62,607 nucleotides of DNA from Mycobacterium hubeiense (GTDB taxonomy: Bacteria > Actinomycetota > Actinomycetes > Mycobacteriales > Mycobacteriaceae). Below are positions 49,293 through 57,374 of the stretch, piece after piece; the first letter of the stretch is position 1; each line of letters opens with the position of its first letter. The stretch spans positions 1-62,607 of the forward strand of contig NZ_PIZU01000030.1 in assembly GCF_002838065.1 (NCBI RefSeq), in the 5' to 3' direction. Under the pieces are notes generated by a model. The model saw only the letters and a list, made by a program, of their open reading frames with translations, was not told the origin of the DNA and did no database searches. The position numbers were made by a program, and so were the translations under genes.

Positions 49293-50405
49293 ATGGGCGA
49301 TGCTTCGTTGACGACTGATCTTGGCCGTGTGCTGGTGACCGGGGGCTCCGGTTTTGTCGGGGCCAACCTGGTGACCACCCTGCTCGAACGCGGTCACGAG
49401 GTCACCTCCTTTGACCGGGCACCGTCCCCGCTGCCGGCCCATCCTCGGCTTCGGGTCATCGAGGGCGACATCTGCGATCCGGAGACCGTCGCGAAAGCCG
49501 TCGAGGGTATCGACACGATCTTTCACACCGCCGCGATCATCGACCTGATGGGCGGCGCCTCGGTCACCGAGGAGTACCGCCAGCGCAGCTTCGCGGTGAA
49601 CGTCGGCGGCACCGAGAACCTCGTGCACGCGGGACAGGCGGCGGGCGTGAAACGCTTCGTCTACACCGCGTCAAACAGCGTGGTGATGGGCGGCCAGCCG
49701 ATCTCCGGCGGCGACGAAACACTGCCCTACACCGAGCGATTCAACGATCTCTACACCGAAACCAAGGTCGTCGCCGAACGATTCGTGTTGTCGCAGAACG
49801 GGGTTGGCGGCATGCTCACCTGCTCCATCCGGCCCAGCGGTATCTGGGGCCGCGGCGACCAGACCATGTTCCGCAAGGTTTTCGAAAGCGTGCTCGCCGG
49901 CCACGTCAAGGTGCTCATCGGCGGCAAGCACATCAAGTTGGATAACTCCTACGTACACAACCTGATTCACGGCTTCATCCTGGCCGCCGAGCACCTGGTG
50001 CCGGGCGGGACGGCACCCGGTCAGGCCTATTTCATCAACGACGGTGAACCGATCAACATGTTCGAGTTCTCCCGGCCGGTGGTCGAAGCGTGCGGTGAGC
50101 CCTACCCGCGTTTGAGGATCTCCGGAAAGCTGGTGAAGTGGGTGATGACGGTGTGGCAGTGGCTGCACTTCCGCTTCGGACTGCCCAAGCCGATGCTGGA
50201 GCCCCTTGCCGTGGAACGGCTTTATCTCGACAACTACTTCTCCATCGCCAAGGCGCAGCGGGATCTGGGCTACCGGCCGCTCTACACCACCGAACAGGCG
50301 ATGAAGGAGTGCCTGCCGTACTACGTCGACCTGTTCAACCAGATGAAGGCCGCGGCGCACCCGCATGCGGTAGCGGTCGTCACGGAAGAGCACGTAGCGG
50401 GCTGA
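49293..50405 (+). CDS. hsd: 3-beta-hydroxysteroid dehydrogenase/isomerase
   Basis: A 370-residue 3beta-HSD equal in length to remembered Rv1106c. It has the NAD motif GGSGFVG (17-23) and catalytic Tyr154/Lys158 (YTETK). SIRPSGIWGRGDQ and the C-terminal hydrophobic segment (KWVMTVWQWLHFRFGLPKPML) are also typical of the family. It converts cholesterol to cholest-4-en-3-one. A perfect KstR-type palindrome sits at 49265-49278, so expression should rise on sterols. The 3' end overlaps the convergent 2H phosphoesterase gene by 26 bp. Confidence 0.94.
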   Translation: MGDASLTTDLGRVLVTGGSGFVGANLVTTLLERGHEVTSFDRAPSPLPAHPRLRVIEGDICDPETVAKAVEGIDTIFHTAAIIDLMGGASVTEEYRQRSFAVNVGGTENLVHAGQAAGVKRFVYTASNSVVMGGQPISGGDETLPYTERFNDLYTETKVVAERFVLSQNGVGGMLTCSIRPSGIWGRGDQTMFRKVFESVLAGHVKVLIGGKHIKLDNSYVHNLIHGFILAAEHLVPGGTAPGQAYFINDGEPINMFEFSRPVVEACGEPYPRLRISGKLVKWVMTVWQWLHFRFGLPKPMLEPLAVERLYLDNYFSIAKAQRDLGYRPLYTTEQAMKECLPYYVDLFNQMKAAAHPHAVAVVTEEHVAG

Positions 50406-50904
50406 CCTCACCGGTCGCGCTGTTGACCAACGCAGCCCGGTCCAACCGCGCCTGCAGCGGCAGCACATCCATCACGGCGGCCACCACCGTCGGCAACTGA
50501 GCCAGTGTCGCGCGCGGCGCGAGCGAGCAGTGCGGCAACCAGATGCCCGGCCGATAGTGCTTGTGCAACTCGGCGCCGGTCGCGGTGACGGCCTCGACGA
50601 CGAGCTGCTGGCGTGCCACCACGTCGGCGCTCACTCCGGAAACCAGCCACGCCCGCCCGCGGCGGAACAACCCCACCCCGTCAAAACTCAGCTCCACCGG
50701 CTCGCCGCCGTCGAGTGCCGTCAGCGCGGCGATCACCTCGGCGTCATCCCATTTGCGCAACACCGCATACGAGACGTGCGGGACGTGGCGGCCGTGGGTG
50801 TGGGAGCGCAGGCTGGGCACACCGCGCTCCTCGAGCCGGTTCCACAGCCCGCGCACCGCCCGCTCGGATCGCCGGTCGAAGAGCAGGCAGACCGCGAGCG
50901 CCAC
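50380..50904 (-). CDS. 2'-5' RNA ligase/2H phosphoesterase family protein
   Basis: A 174-residue 2H-superfamily protein. Its two motifs are HVS (43-45, in VPHVSYAVL) and HCS (125-127, in LPHCSLAPR), so both catalytic histidines are present with Ser instead of the more common Thr, and two pseudo-symmetric lobes are evident. Members act on cyclic phosphodiesters or RNA ends; the substrate is unknown. GTG 50904 is three bases after the DUF1876 stop, so it is the third gene of that operon. Confidence 0.82.
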   Translation of the reverse strand: MALAVCLLFDRRSERAVRGLWNRLEERGVPSLRSHTHGRHVPHVSYAVLRKWDDAEVIAALTALDGGEPVELSFDGVGLFRRGRAWLVSGVSADVVARQQLVVEAVTATGAELHKHYRPGIWLPHCSLAPRATLAQLPTVVAAVMDVLPLQARLDRAALVNSATGEVSPLRALP

Positions 50905-50907
50905 GGC

Positions 50908-51186
50908 TCAGTGATACAGGTGCACCGGCTGGTGCGTGGCGTTCTCGATCCGCGTCGACGCCTCATGGAGCAATTCGGTGCCCAGGGCGATCAGCGCGCG
51001 GGCCGCGGCGATTTCCTCGCCGACCATCGGCTGGTTGTCGTCCTTCGGGTTGCGGTAGGCGTCGCCGGTGGTGGTCAGGGTGGCCTCGTCGCGGAGCTTG
51101 GCGTGCGCGGACGCGTGGGTGTGCACGTCATCCTCGGAGAACTCGATCTCGACGTGCCACTGGTTGTCCAAGGCCTTGTCGTACAT
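50908..51186 (-). CDS. DUF1876 protein (Rv1738/Rv2302 family)
   Basis: A 92-residue protein with the DUF1876 pattern: HVEIEFSEDDVHTHASAHAKLRD (about 10-32), the middle AYRNPKD, and a helix EEIAAARALIALGTELL, ending THQPVHLY. The fold is like a ribosome-hibernation factor and relatives are dormancy-linked (DosR regulon) in M. tuberculosis. ATG 51186 has GGAGGTGA upstream. It lies between DUF5994 and the 2H gene in one operon. No DosR box was noticed, so regulation is open. Confidence 0.85.
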   Translation of the reverse strand: MYDKALDNQWHVEIEFSEDDVHTHASAHAKLRDEATLTTTGDAYRNPKDDNQPMVGEEIAAARALIALGTELLHEASTRIENATHQPVHLYH

Positions 51187-51201
51187 CGCAATCACCTCCA
51201 C

Positions 51202-51672
51202 CTACAAGGGTGCGCCGTCGCGAGCCTTCGCACCAGATGTGGGAGTGAAATGGCGGACGAGATGGCGCAGCGCGACGACCTGCATGGGCTCGACCGCGTC
51301 GGAGACCGCGCCAAGGATGCGGCCTGCGGCGTCGGCGGGGATGGAGGGCGGCACGACGTAGAGCACGGCGCTGCGCGAATGCGTGCCCATCAGATAGATA
51401 GTGTCGCCCGCGACCAGCTGGTAGGGGTCAACGGCGATCGCCGAGTTACCCCGGATGATTCGCGACGGCGCCGGCTGCCACATGCTGCGGTCGTAGACCA
51501 CCCGATGCACCGGGCCCAGCCACCGACCGAAAACTGCAACGAGATCCGGCAGTTCCGTTTTCAGGTCGGTGCTCTTGGGCCACCACGCGCCATCGACGCT
51601 GTCCGGAAGAGTGGAATGACCACACAATGCCAGCCGGGTAACACTCGAAGACTTGGAAGCGACTTGCACCAT
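51202..51672 (-). CDS. DUF5994 family protein
   Basis: A 156-residue protein with LALCGHSTLPDSVDGAWWPKSTDLKTELPDLV (about 14-45), GRWLGPVHRVVYDRSMWQPAPSRI and YLMGTHSRSAVLYVVPP. These are features of a small actinobacterial family I identify tentatively as DUF5994, often paired with DUF1876. Function unknown. ATG 51672 is preceded by GGGAG. It leads a three-gene operon with DUF1876 and a 2H phosphoesterase, which suggests a stress or translation theme. Upstream lies a 241-bp gap before the sulfatase. Confidence 0.7.
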   Translation of the reverse strand: MVQVASKSSSVTRLALCGHSTLPDSVDGAWWPKSTDLKTELPDLVAVFGRWLGPVHRVVYDRSMWQPAPSRIIRGNSAIAVDPYQLVAGDTIYLMGTHSRSAVLYVVPPSIPADAAGRILGAVSDAVEPMQVVALRHLVRHFTPTSGAKARDGAPL

Positions 51673-51913
51673 AGGTGGTGCTCCCGTCAGCTATAGAACC
51701 AATCGCAGACGGTAACCGGGTGGCGGCACGCGACGAACCTACGACTCTTCCAGGGTAGCCCACCGGCCGACGGGACCGCCGGTCCCATGCTGCGCGAGTT
51801 TTATCGTCAACGCGGACAACGGATTTAATTTCTTAATGTCGGCTACGTGAATTTCGCGTCGTCAGGCATTCAGCCCCGTAGCATCGGGGATTCCACCATT
51901 TAAAGGAGGAGCT

Positions 51914-53464
51914 GTGCCCGACGGTAAACCCAACATTCTGGTCATCTGGGGCGACGACATCGGCATCACCAACCTGAGCTGTTACAGCGATGGCCTAATG
52001 GGCTACCGCACCCCGAACATCGACCGCATCGCCGCTGAGGGCATGCGCTTCACCGACTCCTACGGTGAGCAAAGCTGCACCGCCGGCCGCGCGGCGTTCA
52101 TCAGCGGGCAAAGCGTGTACCGCACCGGCATGAGCAAGGTCGGTATTCCCGGCGCCGACATCGGCTGGGCCGCGGAGGATCCGACGATCGCCGAACTGCT
52201 CAAGCCGCTGGGGTATGCCACCGGACAGTTCGGCAAGAACCATTTCGGCGATCACAACAAGTATCTGCCGACCGTGCACGGGTTCGACGAGTTCTTCGGA
52301 AACCTGTACCACCTCAACGCCGAAGAGGAGCCGGAGCAGTTCGACTATCCACACAAAGACCAGTTCCCGAAGCTCTATGAGCTGGCCCATCCACGCGGGG
52401 TGCTCAAGTGCAAGGCCACCGACGAGGTGTCCAAAGAACCCGACGATCCCAAGTTCGGCCCGATCGGCAAGCAGACCATCGAGGACACCGGTCCGCTGAA
52501 CCGCAAGCGGATGGAAACCATCGACGACGACATCGCCGATGCCACCGTCGACTACATCAGGCGCCAGAACGAGGCGGGCAACCCGTTCTTCGTCTGGTGC
52601 AACTTCACCCACATGCATGCGTTCACGCACACCAAGCCGGAAAGCGTTGGCCAGGCGGGGCTGTGGCAGTCCCGCTACCACGACACGATGATCGACCACG
52701 ACCGCAACGTCGGCACGGTGCTGGATTGCCTCGACGAACTCGGCATCGCCGAGGACACCATCGTCATCTACTCCACCGACAACGGCCCGCACCGCAACAC
52801 CTGGCCGGACGCGGGCACCACCCCGTTCCGCAGCGAGAAAGACACCAACTGGGAGGGCGCCTTCCGCGTGCCCGAGCTGATCCGCTGGCCCGGCAAGATC
52901 CCGGCAGGCGTGGTGTCCAACGAGATCATCCAGCACCACGACTGGTTACCCACCCTCTTGGCCGCCGCCGGCGAACCCGACATCATCGAGAAGCTCAAGA
53001 AGGGACATAAGGCCGGGGCCGACGGAAAAACCGAGTACAAGGTCCACATTGACGGGTACAACCTGCTGCCGTACCTGACCGGCGAGGTGGAGCACAGCCC
53101 GCGGCGGGGCTTCTTCTACTTCTCCGACGACGGCGATTTGGTCGCCATGCGGTTCGAGAATTGGAAGGTCGTGTTCATGGAACAGCGTTGTCAGGGCACG
53201 CTGCGGATCTGGGCTGAACCGTTCACGCCACTGCGGGTGCCCCTGCTGTTCAACCTGCGAACCGACCCGTTCGAGTTCGCCAACATCACCTCGAACACGT
53301 ATTACGACTGGCAGTTCAAGCACGATTTCTTCGTGTTCTACGCGACCGCGATGGCGACGAAGTTCCTCGAGACGTTCAAGGAGTTCCCGCCGCGACACCC
53401 ACCGGCCAGCTTCAGCATCGACCAGGCAGTGGAGAAACTGAACGAGTTCCTGGCGAAGGACTAG
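51914..53464 (+). CDS. Arylsulfatase, FGly-type
   Basis: A 516-residue sulfatase without a signal peptide. Cys55 in CTAGR fits the C-x-(P/A)-x-R motif and is the residue converted to formylglycine. Asp14/Asp15 (WGDD) and STDNGPH bind the metal and sulfate. It hydrolyses sulfate esters, releasing sulfate and an alcohol. GTG 51914 has AAGGAGGA upstream; a small CCCCG/CGGGG hairpin (51874-51889) precedes it. It heads a sulfatase, HAD and formylglycine-generating enzyme cassette. The C-terminal 130 residues (FENWKVVFMEQRCQGTLRIW, FPPRHPPASFSIDQAVE) are typical of the Mycobacterium/Pseudomonas type. Confidence 0.93.
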   Translation: MPDGKPNILVIWGDDIGITNLSCYSDGLMGYRTPNIDRIAAEGMRFTDSYGEQSCTAGRAAFISGQSVYRTGMSKVGIPGADIGWAAEDPTIAELLKPLGYATGQFGKNHFGDHNKYLPTVHGFDEFFGNLYHLNAEEEPEQFDYPHKDQFPKLYELAHPRGVLKCKATDEVSKEPDDPKFGPIGKQTIEDTGPLNRKRMETIDDDIADATVDYIRRQNEAGNPFFVWCNFTHMHAFTHTKPESVGQAGLWQSRYHDTMIDHDRNVGTVLDCLDELGIAEDTIVIYSTDNGPHRNTWPDAGTTPFRSEKDTNWEGAFRVPELIRWPGKIPAGVVSNEIIQHHDWLPTLLAAAGEPDIIEKLKKGHKAGADGKTEYKVHIDGYNLLPYLTGEVEHSPRRGFFYFSDDGDLVAMRFENWKVVFMEQRCQGTLRIWAEPFTPLRVPLLFNLRTDPFEFANITSNTYYDWQFKHDFFVFYATAMATKFLETFKEFPPRHPPASFSIDQAVEKLNEFLAKD

Positions 53465-54358
53465 ATGGTGGACTCCTGGATCGACGGCCCTGCGAAGTCG
53501 GCGATTGTCGACTTCGTGGGGCGCGCCGTCGCCGAGGTAGAACCGGCTTCGCGCGTCGCCGTGTTCGACAACGACGGGACGCTGTGGTGCGAGAAGCCGG
53601 CCTATATTCAGCTCGACTTTCTGGTGCGCCGGTTCGTCGAGCAGGCCACCGCGGACCCGTCGCTGCGTGACACGCCGCCGTACAAAGCCGCCGTCGAGGG
53701 TGATCTGAACTGGTTCGGCGACGTCGTCACCAAGCACTATCAGGGCGACGACTCACAGTTGAAAGTGCTTGCCGGGGCGATACTTTCGGCGCACAGCGAT
53801 ATCACCGTCGAAGAGCACGCCGCGCGGGTGAAGGCGTTCTTTGCCGAGGCCCAACATCCGACGCTGAACCGGCCGTATACGGCATGCGGCTATCGACCCA
53901 TGGTCGAACTGCTGCGCTATTTGGAAGACAACGGCTTCACCACGTTGATCGCCTCCGGTGGCGGCCGCGATTTCATGCGTCCGGTCACCATGGACATGTA
54001 CGGCATTCCGCCGGAGCGGGTAATCGGCAGCTCCGTCGGGCTGGAGTTCCGCGATGGAAACCTTTACACCACAGAGAAAGCGGAGTTTCTCGACGACGGC
54101 CCGGTCAAGCCGGCGCGCATCTGGGGCCGGACCGGGCGACGGCCGATCTTCGTCGCAGGCAATTCCAACGGCGACATCGAAATGCTGCAGTACGCCTCGG
54201 CGGGGTCTGGGCCATCGTTCGGTGTGCTGGTGCTGCACGACGACGCCGAACGCGAATTCGACTACACCGCAGGCGCGGAGAAGGCGCTGGAGCTGGCCGG
54301 CTCCAGCGGCTGGACCGTCGCCAGCATCAAGAATGATTGGGCCACCGTCTTTGCCTAA
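53465..54358 (+). CDS. HAD-superfamily phosphatase-like hydrolase
   Basis: A 297-residue HAD protein with the nucleophile motif FDNDGTLW (Asp35, Asp37) and IASGGGRDFM as motif II. Motif IV is probably GNSNGDIEML. It resembles the phosphoserine phosphatase-like haloacid dehalogenases that accompany arylsulfatases. The ATG starts immediately after the sulfatase stop (TAGATG), so it is translationally coupled. The substrate is unknown; it may act on the product of the sulfatase reaction. Confidence 0.87.
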   Translation: MVDSWIDGPAKSAIVDFVGRAVAEVEPASRVAVFDNDGTLWCEKPAYIQLDFLVRRFVEQATADPSLRDTPPYKAAVEGDLNWFGDVVTKHYQGDDSQLKVLAGAILSAHSDITVEEHAARVKAFFAEAQHPTLNRPYTACGYRPMVELLRYLEDNGFTTLIASGGGRDFMRPVTMDMYGIPPERVIGSSVGLEFRDGNLYTTEKAEFLDDGPVKPARIWGRTGRRPIFVAGNSNGDIEMLQYASAGSGPSFGVLVLHDDAEREFDYTAGAEKALELAGSSGWTVASIKNDWATVFA

Positions 54359-54365
54359 CCCCTTT

Positions 54366-54430
54366 GCGTCGACTCTGCACTCAGGGCGCAGAAGCTCGAG
54401 TAACCCCCGCGCTGGATGCAGAGTCGACAC
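54366..54430 (+). other. Stem-loop overlapping the FGE translation start
   Basis: 14-bp arms GCGTCGACTCTGCA (54366-54379) and TGCAGAGTCGACAC (54417-54430), one mismatch, 37-base loop. The right arm ends exactly at the ATG of the downstream gene, so it occupies the ribosome-binding site. The loop matches that of 43895-43959 (AGGGCGCAGAAG, AACCCCCGC). It may attenuate or insulate expression of the formylglycine-generating enzyme. Confidence 0.7.
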
Positions 54431-55318
54431 ATGACGGCCGAGGATCTGGTGTGGATCCCGGCGCAATCGGCCGTCGTCGGCTCCGACAAGCACTACCCCG
54501 AGGAAGCGCCCGCCCGCGAGGTGAGCGTCGACGGGTTCTGGATCCAGCCTTACCAGGTGACCAACGCGCAGTTCGCCGAATTCATCGCTGCCACAGGGTA
54601 TGTCACCGTCGCCGAGCGTCCGCTGAACCCCGACGACTATCCGGGCGCCCCGCCGGAGAACCTGCAGCCGGGGTCGATGGTGTTCACCCGCACCGCCGGG
54701 CCCGTCGACCTCCGCGACATCTACCAGTGGTGGACGTGGACGACGGGCGCATGCTGGAACCACCCCCGCGGTCCGCGGTCGTCGTACAAGGGCCGCGAGG
54801 ACCATCCCGTCGTGCACATCGCGTACGAGGACGCCGAGGCCTTCGCGGCGTGGGGGGGCCTGGAGTTGCCGACCGAAGCCGAATGGGAGGTCGCGGCCCG
54901 CGGCGGCCTCGCGCACGCGACCTACACGTGGGGCGACGAGCCGGAGCAGCCCGGCGAGCGCCTTGCGAACTACTGGCACGGCGAGTTCCCGTACCTGCCC
55001 GAGTCCGGCTACGGCACCACCAAGCCGGTGGGCAGCTTCCCGTCCAACGGCTACGGGTTGTTCGACATGGCCGGCAATGTGTGGGAGTGGACCGCCGACT
55101 GGTACGGCGAAGACCGCGCCACCGAGGCGTGCTGCGCCGCCGACAGCTACGACCCGGCGCAGCCTCAGTTCAAAATCGGACGCAAGGTGATCAAGGGCGG
55201 GTCATTCTTGTGCGCCGACAGCTATTGCATGCGGTATCGCCCCGCCGCGCGCCGTCCGCAAATGATCGACACCGGCATGAGCCATATCGGCTTCCGCTGT
55301 ATTCGCCGCCAGATTTAG
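54431..55318 (+). CDS. Formylglycine-generating enzyme
   Basis: A 295-residue FGE (SUMF1 family), which oxidises the sulfatase motif Cys to formylglycine. The two active-site cysteines are Cys261 and Cys266 in GGSFLCADSYCMRYRPAAR, the diagnostic motif, and FDMAGNVWEW is conserved. It should activate the arylsulfatase encoded 2.5 kb upstream. ATG 54431 is used; the ATG at 54416 lies within the stem-loop arm. It is third in the cassette, separated from the HAD gene by 72 bp holding the stem-loop. Confidence 0.92.
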   Translation: MTAEDLVWIPAQSAVVGSDKHYPEEAPAREVSVDGFWIQPYQVTNAQFAEFIAATGYVTVAERPLNPDDYPGAPPENLQPGSMVFTRTAGPVDLRDIYQWWTWTTGACWNHPRGPRSSYKGREDHPVVHIAYEDAEAFAAWGGLELPTEAEWEVAARGGLAHATYTWGDEPEQPGERLANYWHGEFPYLPESGYGTTKPVGSFPSNGYGLFDMAGNVWEWTADWYGEDRATEACCAADSYDPAQPQFKIGRKVIKGGSFLCADSYCMRYRPAARRPQMIDTGMSHIGFRCIRRQI

Positions 55319-55563
55319 GCCACCGTCAAATTGTCGCTATCAACGAATACCAGTCGTCCGTCGTCGAGGCTGACCGCCCACCGGCGCGCCGGATCAGCGA
55401 CGTGCTGATCGCCGATGTCGACCGGTTTCCCAGCCATGTCCCCGAAATCCTCGATCACCACGCCACGGGTTTCGTCGCTCGTGCCCGGGAACACGATCAC
55501 GACCTTATCCACCGCGATCGTGTCGTCTTTCTTTTCCTGGGTCGACCCTTTCCGCTTGGCCAT
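55315..55563 (-). CDS. Small conserved hypothetical protein, 82 aa
   Basis: An 82-residue protein starting MAKRKGSTQEKKDDTIAVDKVVIVFPG with a basic N-terminus and beta-rich remainder (GVVIEDFGDMAGKPVDIG, RRWAVSLDDGRLVFVDSDNLTVA). I do not recognise a family. The FGDMAG and DSDNLTV patterns suggest a small beta-barrel. It overlaps the FGE stop by four bases in convergent orientation. Wobble bases are less G/C-biased than in its neighbours, so it may be a recent or weakly expressed gene. Confidence 0.6.
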   Translation of the reverse strand: MAKRKGSTQEKKDDTIAVDKVVIVFPGTSDETRGVVIEDFGDMAGKPVDIGDQHVADPARRWAVSLDDGRLVFVDSDNLTVA

Positions 55564-55750
55564 TTTGTCGCCTCACATTCGTCGTACCCGACCGCTGTAG
55601 TTAATCGTAAATCCGTCACGAATATGGTGCTTCGAATTGCCGGATCGTGACTGCGTCGCATTGAGGCTGTGTCGAGATCGACACCGGGGCTGGTGCGGGG
55701 CTCGGCGGTGGGCCAAGATGCCTAGGACATCTTTCTAATTGAGGAGCGTT
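55564..55750. promoter_or_regulatory. 187-bp promoter region of the SDR operon
   Basis: This is the only sizeable gap between 51.9 and 62.5 kb. It is AT-richer than average around 55590-55650. At 55716-55732 AGATG and CATCT flank CCTAGGA, giving an imperfect palindrome 18 bp upstream of the SDR start, a position suitable for a repressor. No regulator gene is adjacent. Confidence 0.4.
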
Positions 55751-56518
55751 ATGAGCACCCCACGCACCGCCATCGTCGTCGGCGGCGCCTCCGGCATCGG
55801 CTGGGCCAGCGCGAAGGCGTTGGCCGCCGACGGCTGCCGCGTCGTCGTCGCCGACCTCAACGGCGACGGGGCCAAGGCCCGAGCGGCCGAACTCGGTGAC
55901 CCACACACCGCGGCGCAGGTCGACGTCACCGACGAGGCCTCGGTGCAGCGGCTGTTCGACGAAACCGGCGACGTCGACGTCGTGGTGAGCTGCGCGGGCT
56001 TCAGCAATGTCGGGCTGATCGTGGATATGCCGGTCGAGGATTTCCGCTCGGTCATCGATGTCTGCCTCACCGGCGCCTTCATCGTCGCCAAGCACGCCGG
56101 ACGGCATCTGCGCGACGGCGGTGTGCTGGTGTCGATGTCGTCGCTGAACGGCCGCCAGCCCGGGGCCGGGATGAGTGCATACTGCGCCGCGAAGGCGGGG
56201 CTGTCGATGCTCACCCAGGTGGCGGCACTCGAGCTGGGGCCGAAGGGAATTCGCGTCAACGCCATCGCCCCCGGTTTTGTGCACACGCCGCTGACCGAAG
56301 CGGCCGCGATGGTGCCGGGTGTGGTCGAGGAGTATGTGGAGAACACCGCGATCGGCCGCGCGGGGCAGCCCGAAGACATCGCCGAAGCGGTGGTGTTCCT
56401 GTGTTCACCGAAGGCGTCCTGGCTCACCGGCGAAGTGTTGGACCTCAACGGCGGCGCGCACCTCAAGCGCTATCCCGACGTGATGGGTCACGTGATGAAA
56501 CTGGCTGAGCAGTCGTGA
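55751..56518 (+). CDS. SDR-family oxidoreductase (first of pair)
   Basis: A 255-residue classical SDR: cofactor loop GGASGIG (9-15) with Asp in VVVADLNGD favouring NAD, CAGF, catalytic Ser in SMSSLNG and Tyr-x3-Lys in YCAAK. The C-terminus has the usual PEDIAEAVVFLCSPKASWLTGEVLDLNGG. Substrate unknown. ATG 55751 with GAGGAG is used. It overlaps the next SDR by four bases (GTGA), so the pair is co-translated. Confidence 0.87.
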   Translation: MSTPRTAIVVGGASGIGWASAKALAADGCRVVVADLNGDGAKARAAELGDPHTAAQVDVTDEASVQRLFDETGDVDVVVSCAGFSNVGLIVDMPVEDFRSVIDVCLTGAFIVAKHAGRHLRDGGVLVSMSSLNGRQPGAGMSAYCAAKAGLSMLTQVAALELGPKGIRVNAIAPGFVHTPLTEAAAMVPGVVEEYVENTAIGRAGQPEDIAEAVVFLCSPKASWLTGEVLDLNGGAHLKRYPDVMGHVMKLAEQS

Positions 56519-57351
56519 CTTTCGCGGGAAAGCAGGCGATCGTCACCGGCGCCGGTTCGGGCATCGGCGCGGCGCTGTGCCGGGCGCTGGCCGCCGCGGG
56601 CGCCGAGGTGCTGTGCACCGACATCGACGGTGAGGCGGCGGCCCGCACTGCGGACGCGATCGGTGCCCGTTCGGCGCGCCTCGATGTCACCGACGCCACG
56701 GCCGTGCAGGCGGCCGTCGACGAGGTGGTGGCGCGTGCGGGGCGGTTGGATCTGATGTTCAACAACGCCGGGATCGTGTGGGGCGGCGACACCGAACTGC
56801 TGACACTGGACCAGTGGAACGCGATCATCGACATCAACATCCGCGGCGTCGTGCACGGTGTCGCGGCCGCCTACCCGCAGATGATCAAGCAGGGCCACGG
56901 CCATATCGTCAACACGGCGTCGATGGCGGGGCTGACGGCCGCCGGGCAGCTCACCAGCTATGTGATGAGCAAACACGCCGTCGTCGGCATGTCGTTGGCG
57001 CTGCGCTCGGAGGCGGCGGCCCGCGGCGTCGGCGTGCTGGTCGTCTGCCCGTCGGCCGTGGAAACTCCGATCCTCGACAAAGGCGCCGTCGGTGGCTTCG
57101 TCGGGCGCGATTATTTCCTGACGGGCCAGGGCGTCAAGACCGCCTACAACGCCGACAAGCTCGCGCATGACACGCTGCGCGCCGTCGAGCGCAACAAGGC
57201 GGTTTTGGTGAAACCCCGGCGCGCACACGCACAATGGCTGTTCGCGCGGCTGGCGCCGGGGCTGATGCAGCGTCTGTCGATGCGCTTCGTCGCCCAGCAA
57301 CGCGCCGGTCAGCGGGCGGGAACGACGGCAGGCGGGCCCGGGCCGGGTTAA
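56515..57351 (+). CDS. SDR-family oxidoreductase (second of pair)
   Basis: A 278-residue classical SDR with TGAGSGIG (11-18), TDIDGEAA (Asp indicates NAD use), NNAGI and active-site SYVMSK. The C-terminal region (NADKLAHDTLRAVERNKAVLVKPRRAHAQWLFARLAPGLMQRL) matches SDRs often found beside the AI-2E permease. GTG 56515 overlaps the upstream SDR. It is followed 23 bp later by the AI-2E-type gene on the same strand. Confidence 0.86.
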   Translation: MTFAGKQAIVTGAGSGIGAALCRALAAAGAEVLCTDIDGEAAARTADAIGARSARLDVTDATAVQAAVDEVVARAGRLDLMFNNAGIVWGGDTELLTLDQWNAIIDINIRGVVHGVAAAYPQMIKQGHGHIVNTASMAGLTAAGQLTSYVMSKHAVVGMSLALRSEAAARGVGVLVVCPSAVETPILDKGAVGGFVGRDYFLTGQGVKTAYNADKLAHDTLRAVERNKAVLVKPRRAHAQWLFARLAPGLMQRLSMRFVAQQRAGQRAGTTAGGPGPG

Positions 57352-57374
57352 GGTTCTCCCCGGAAAGGGCGCGC

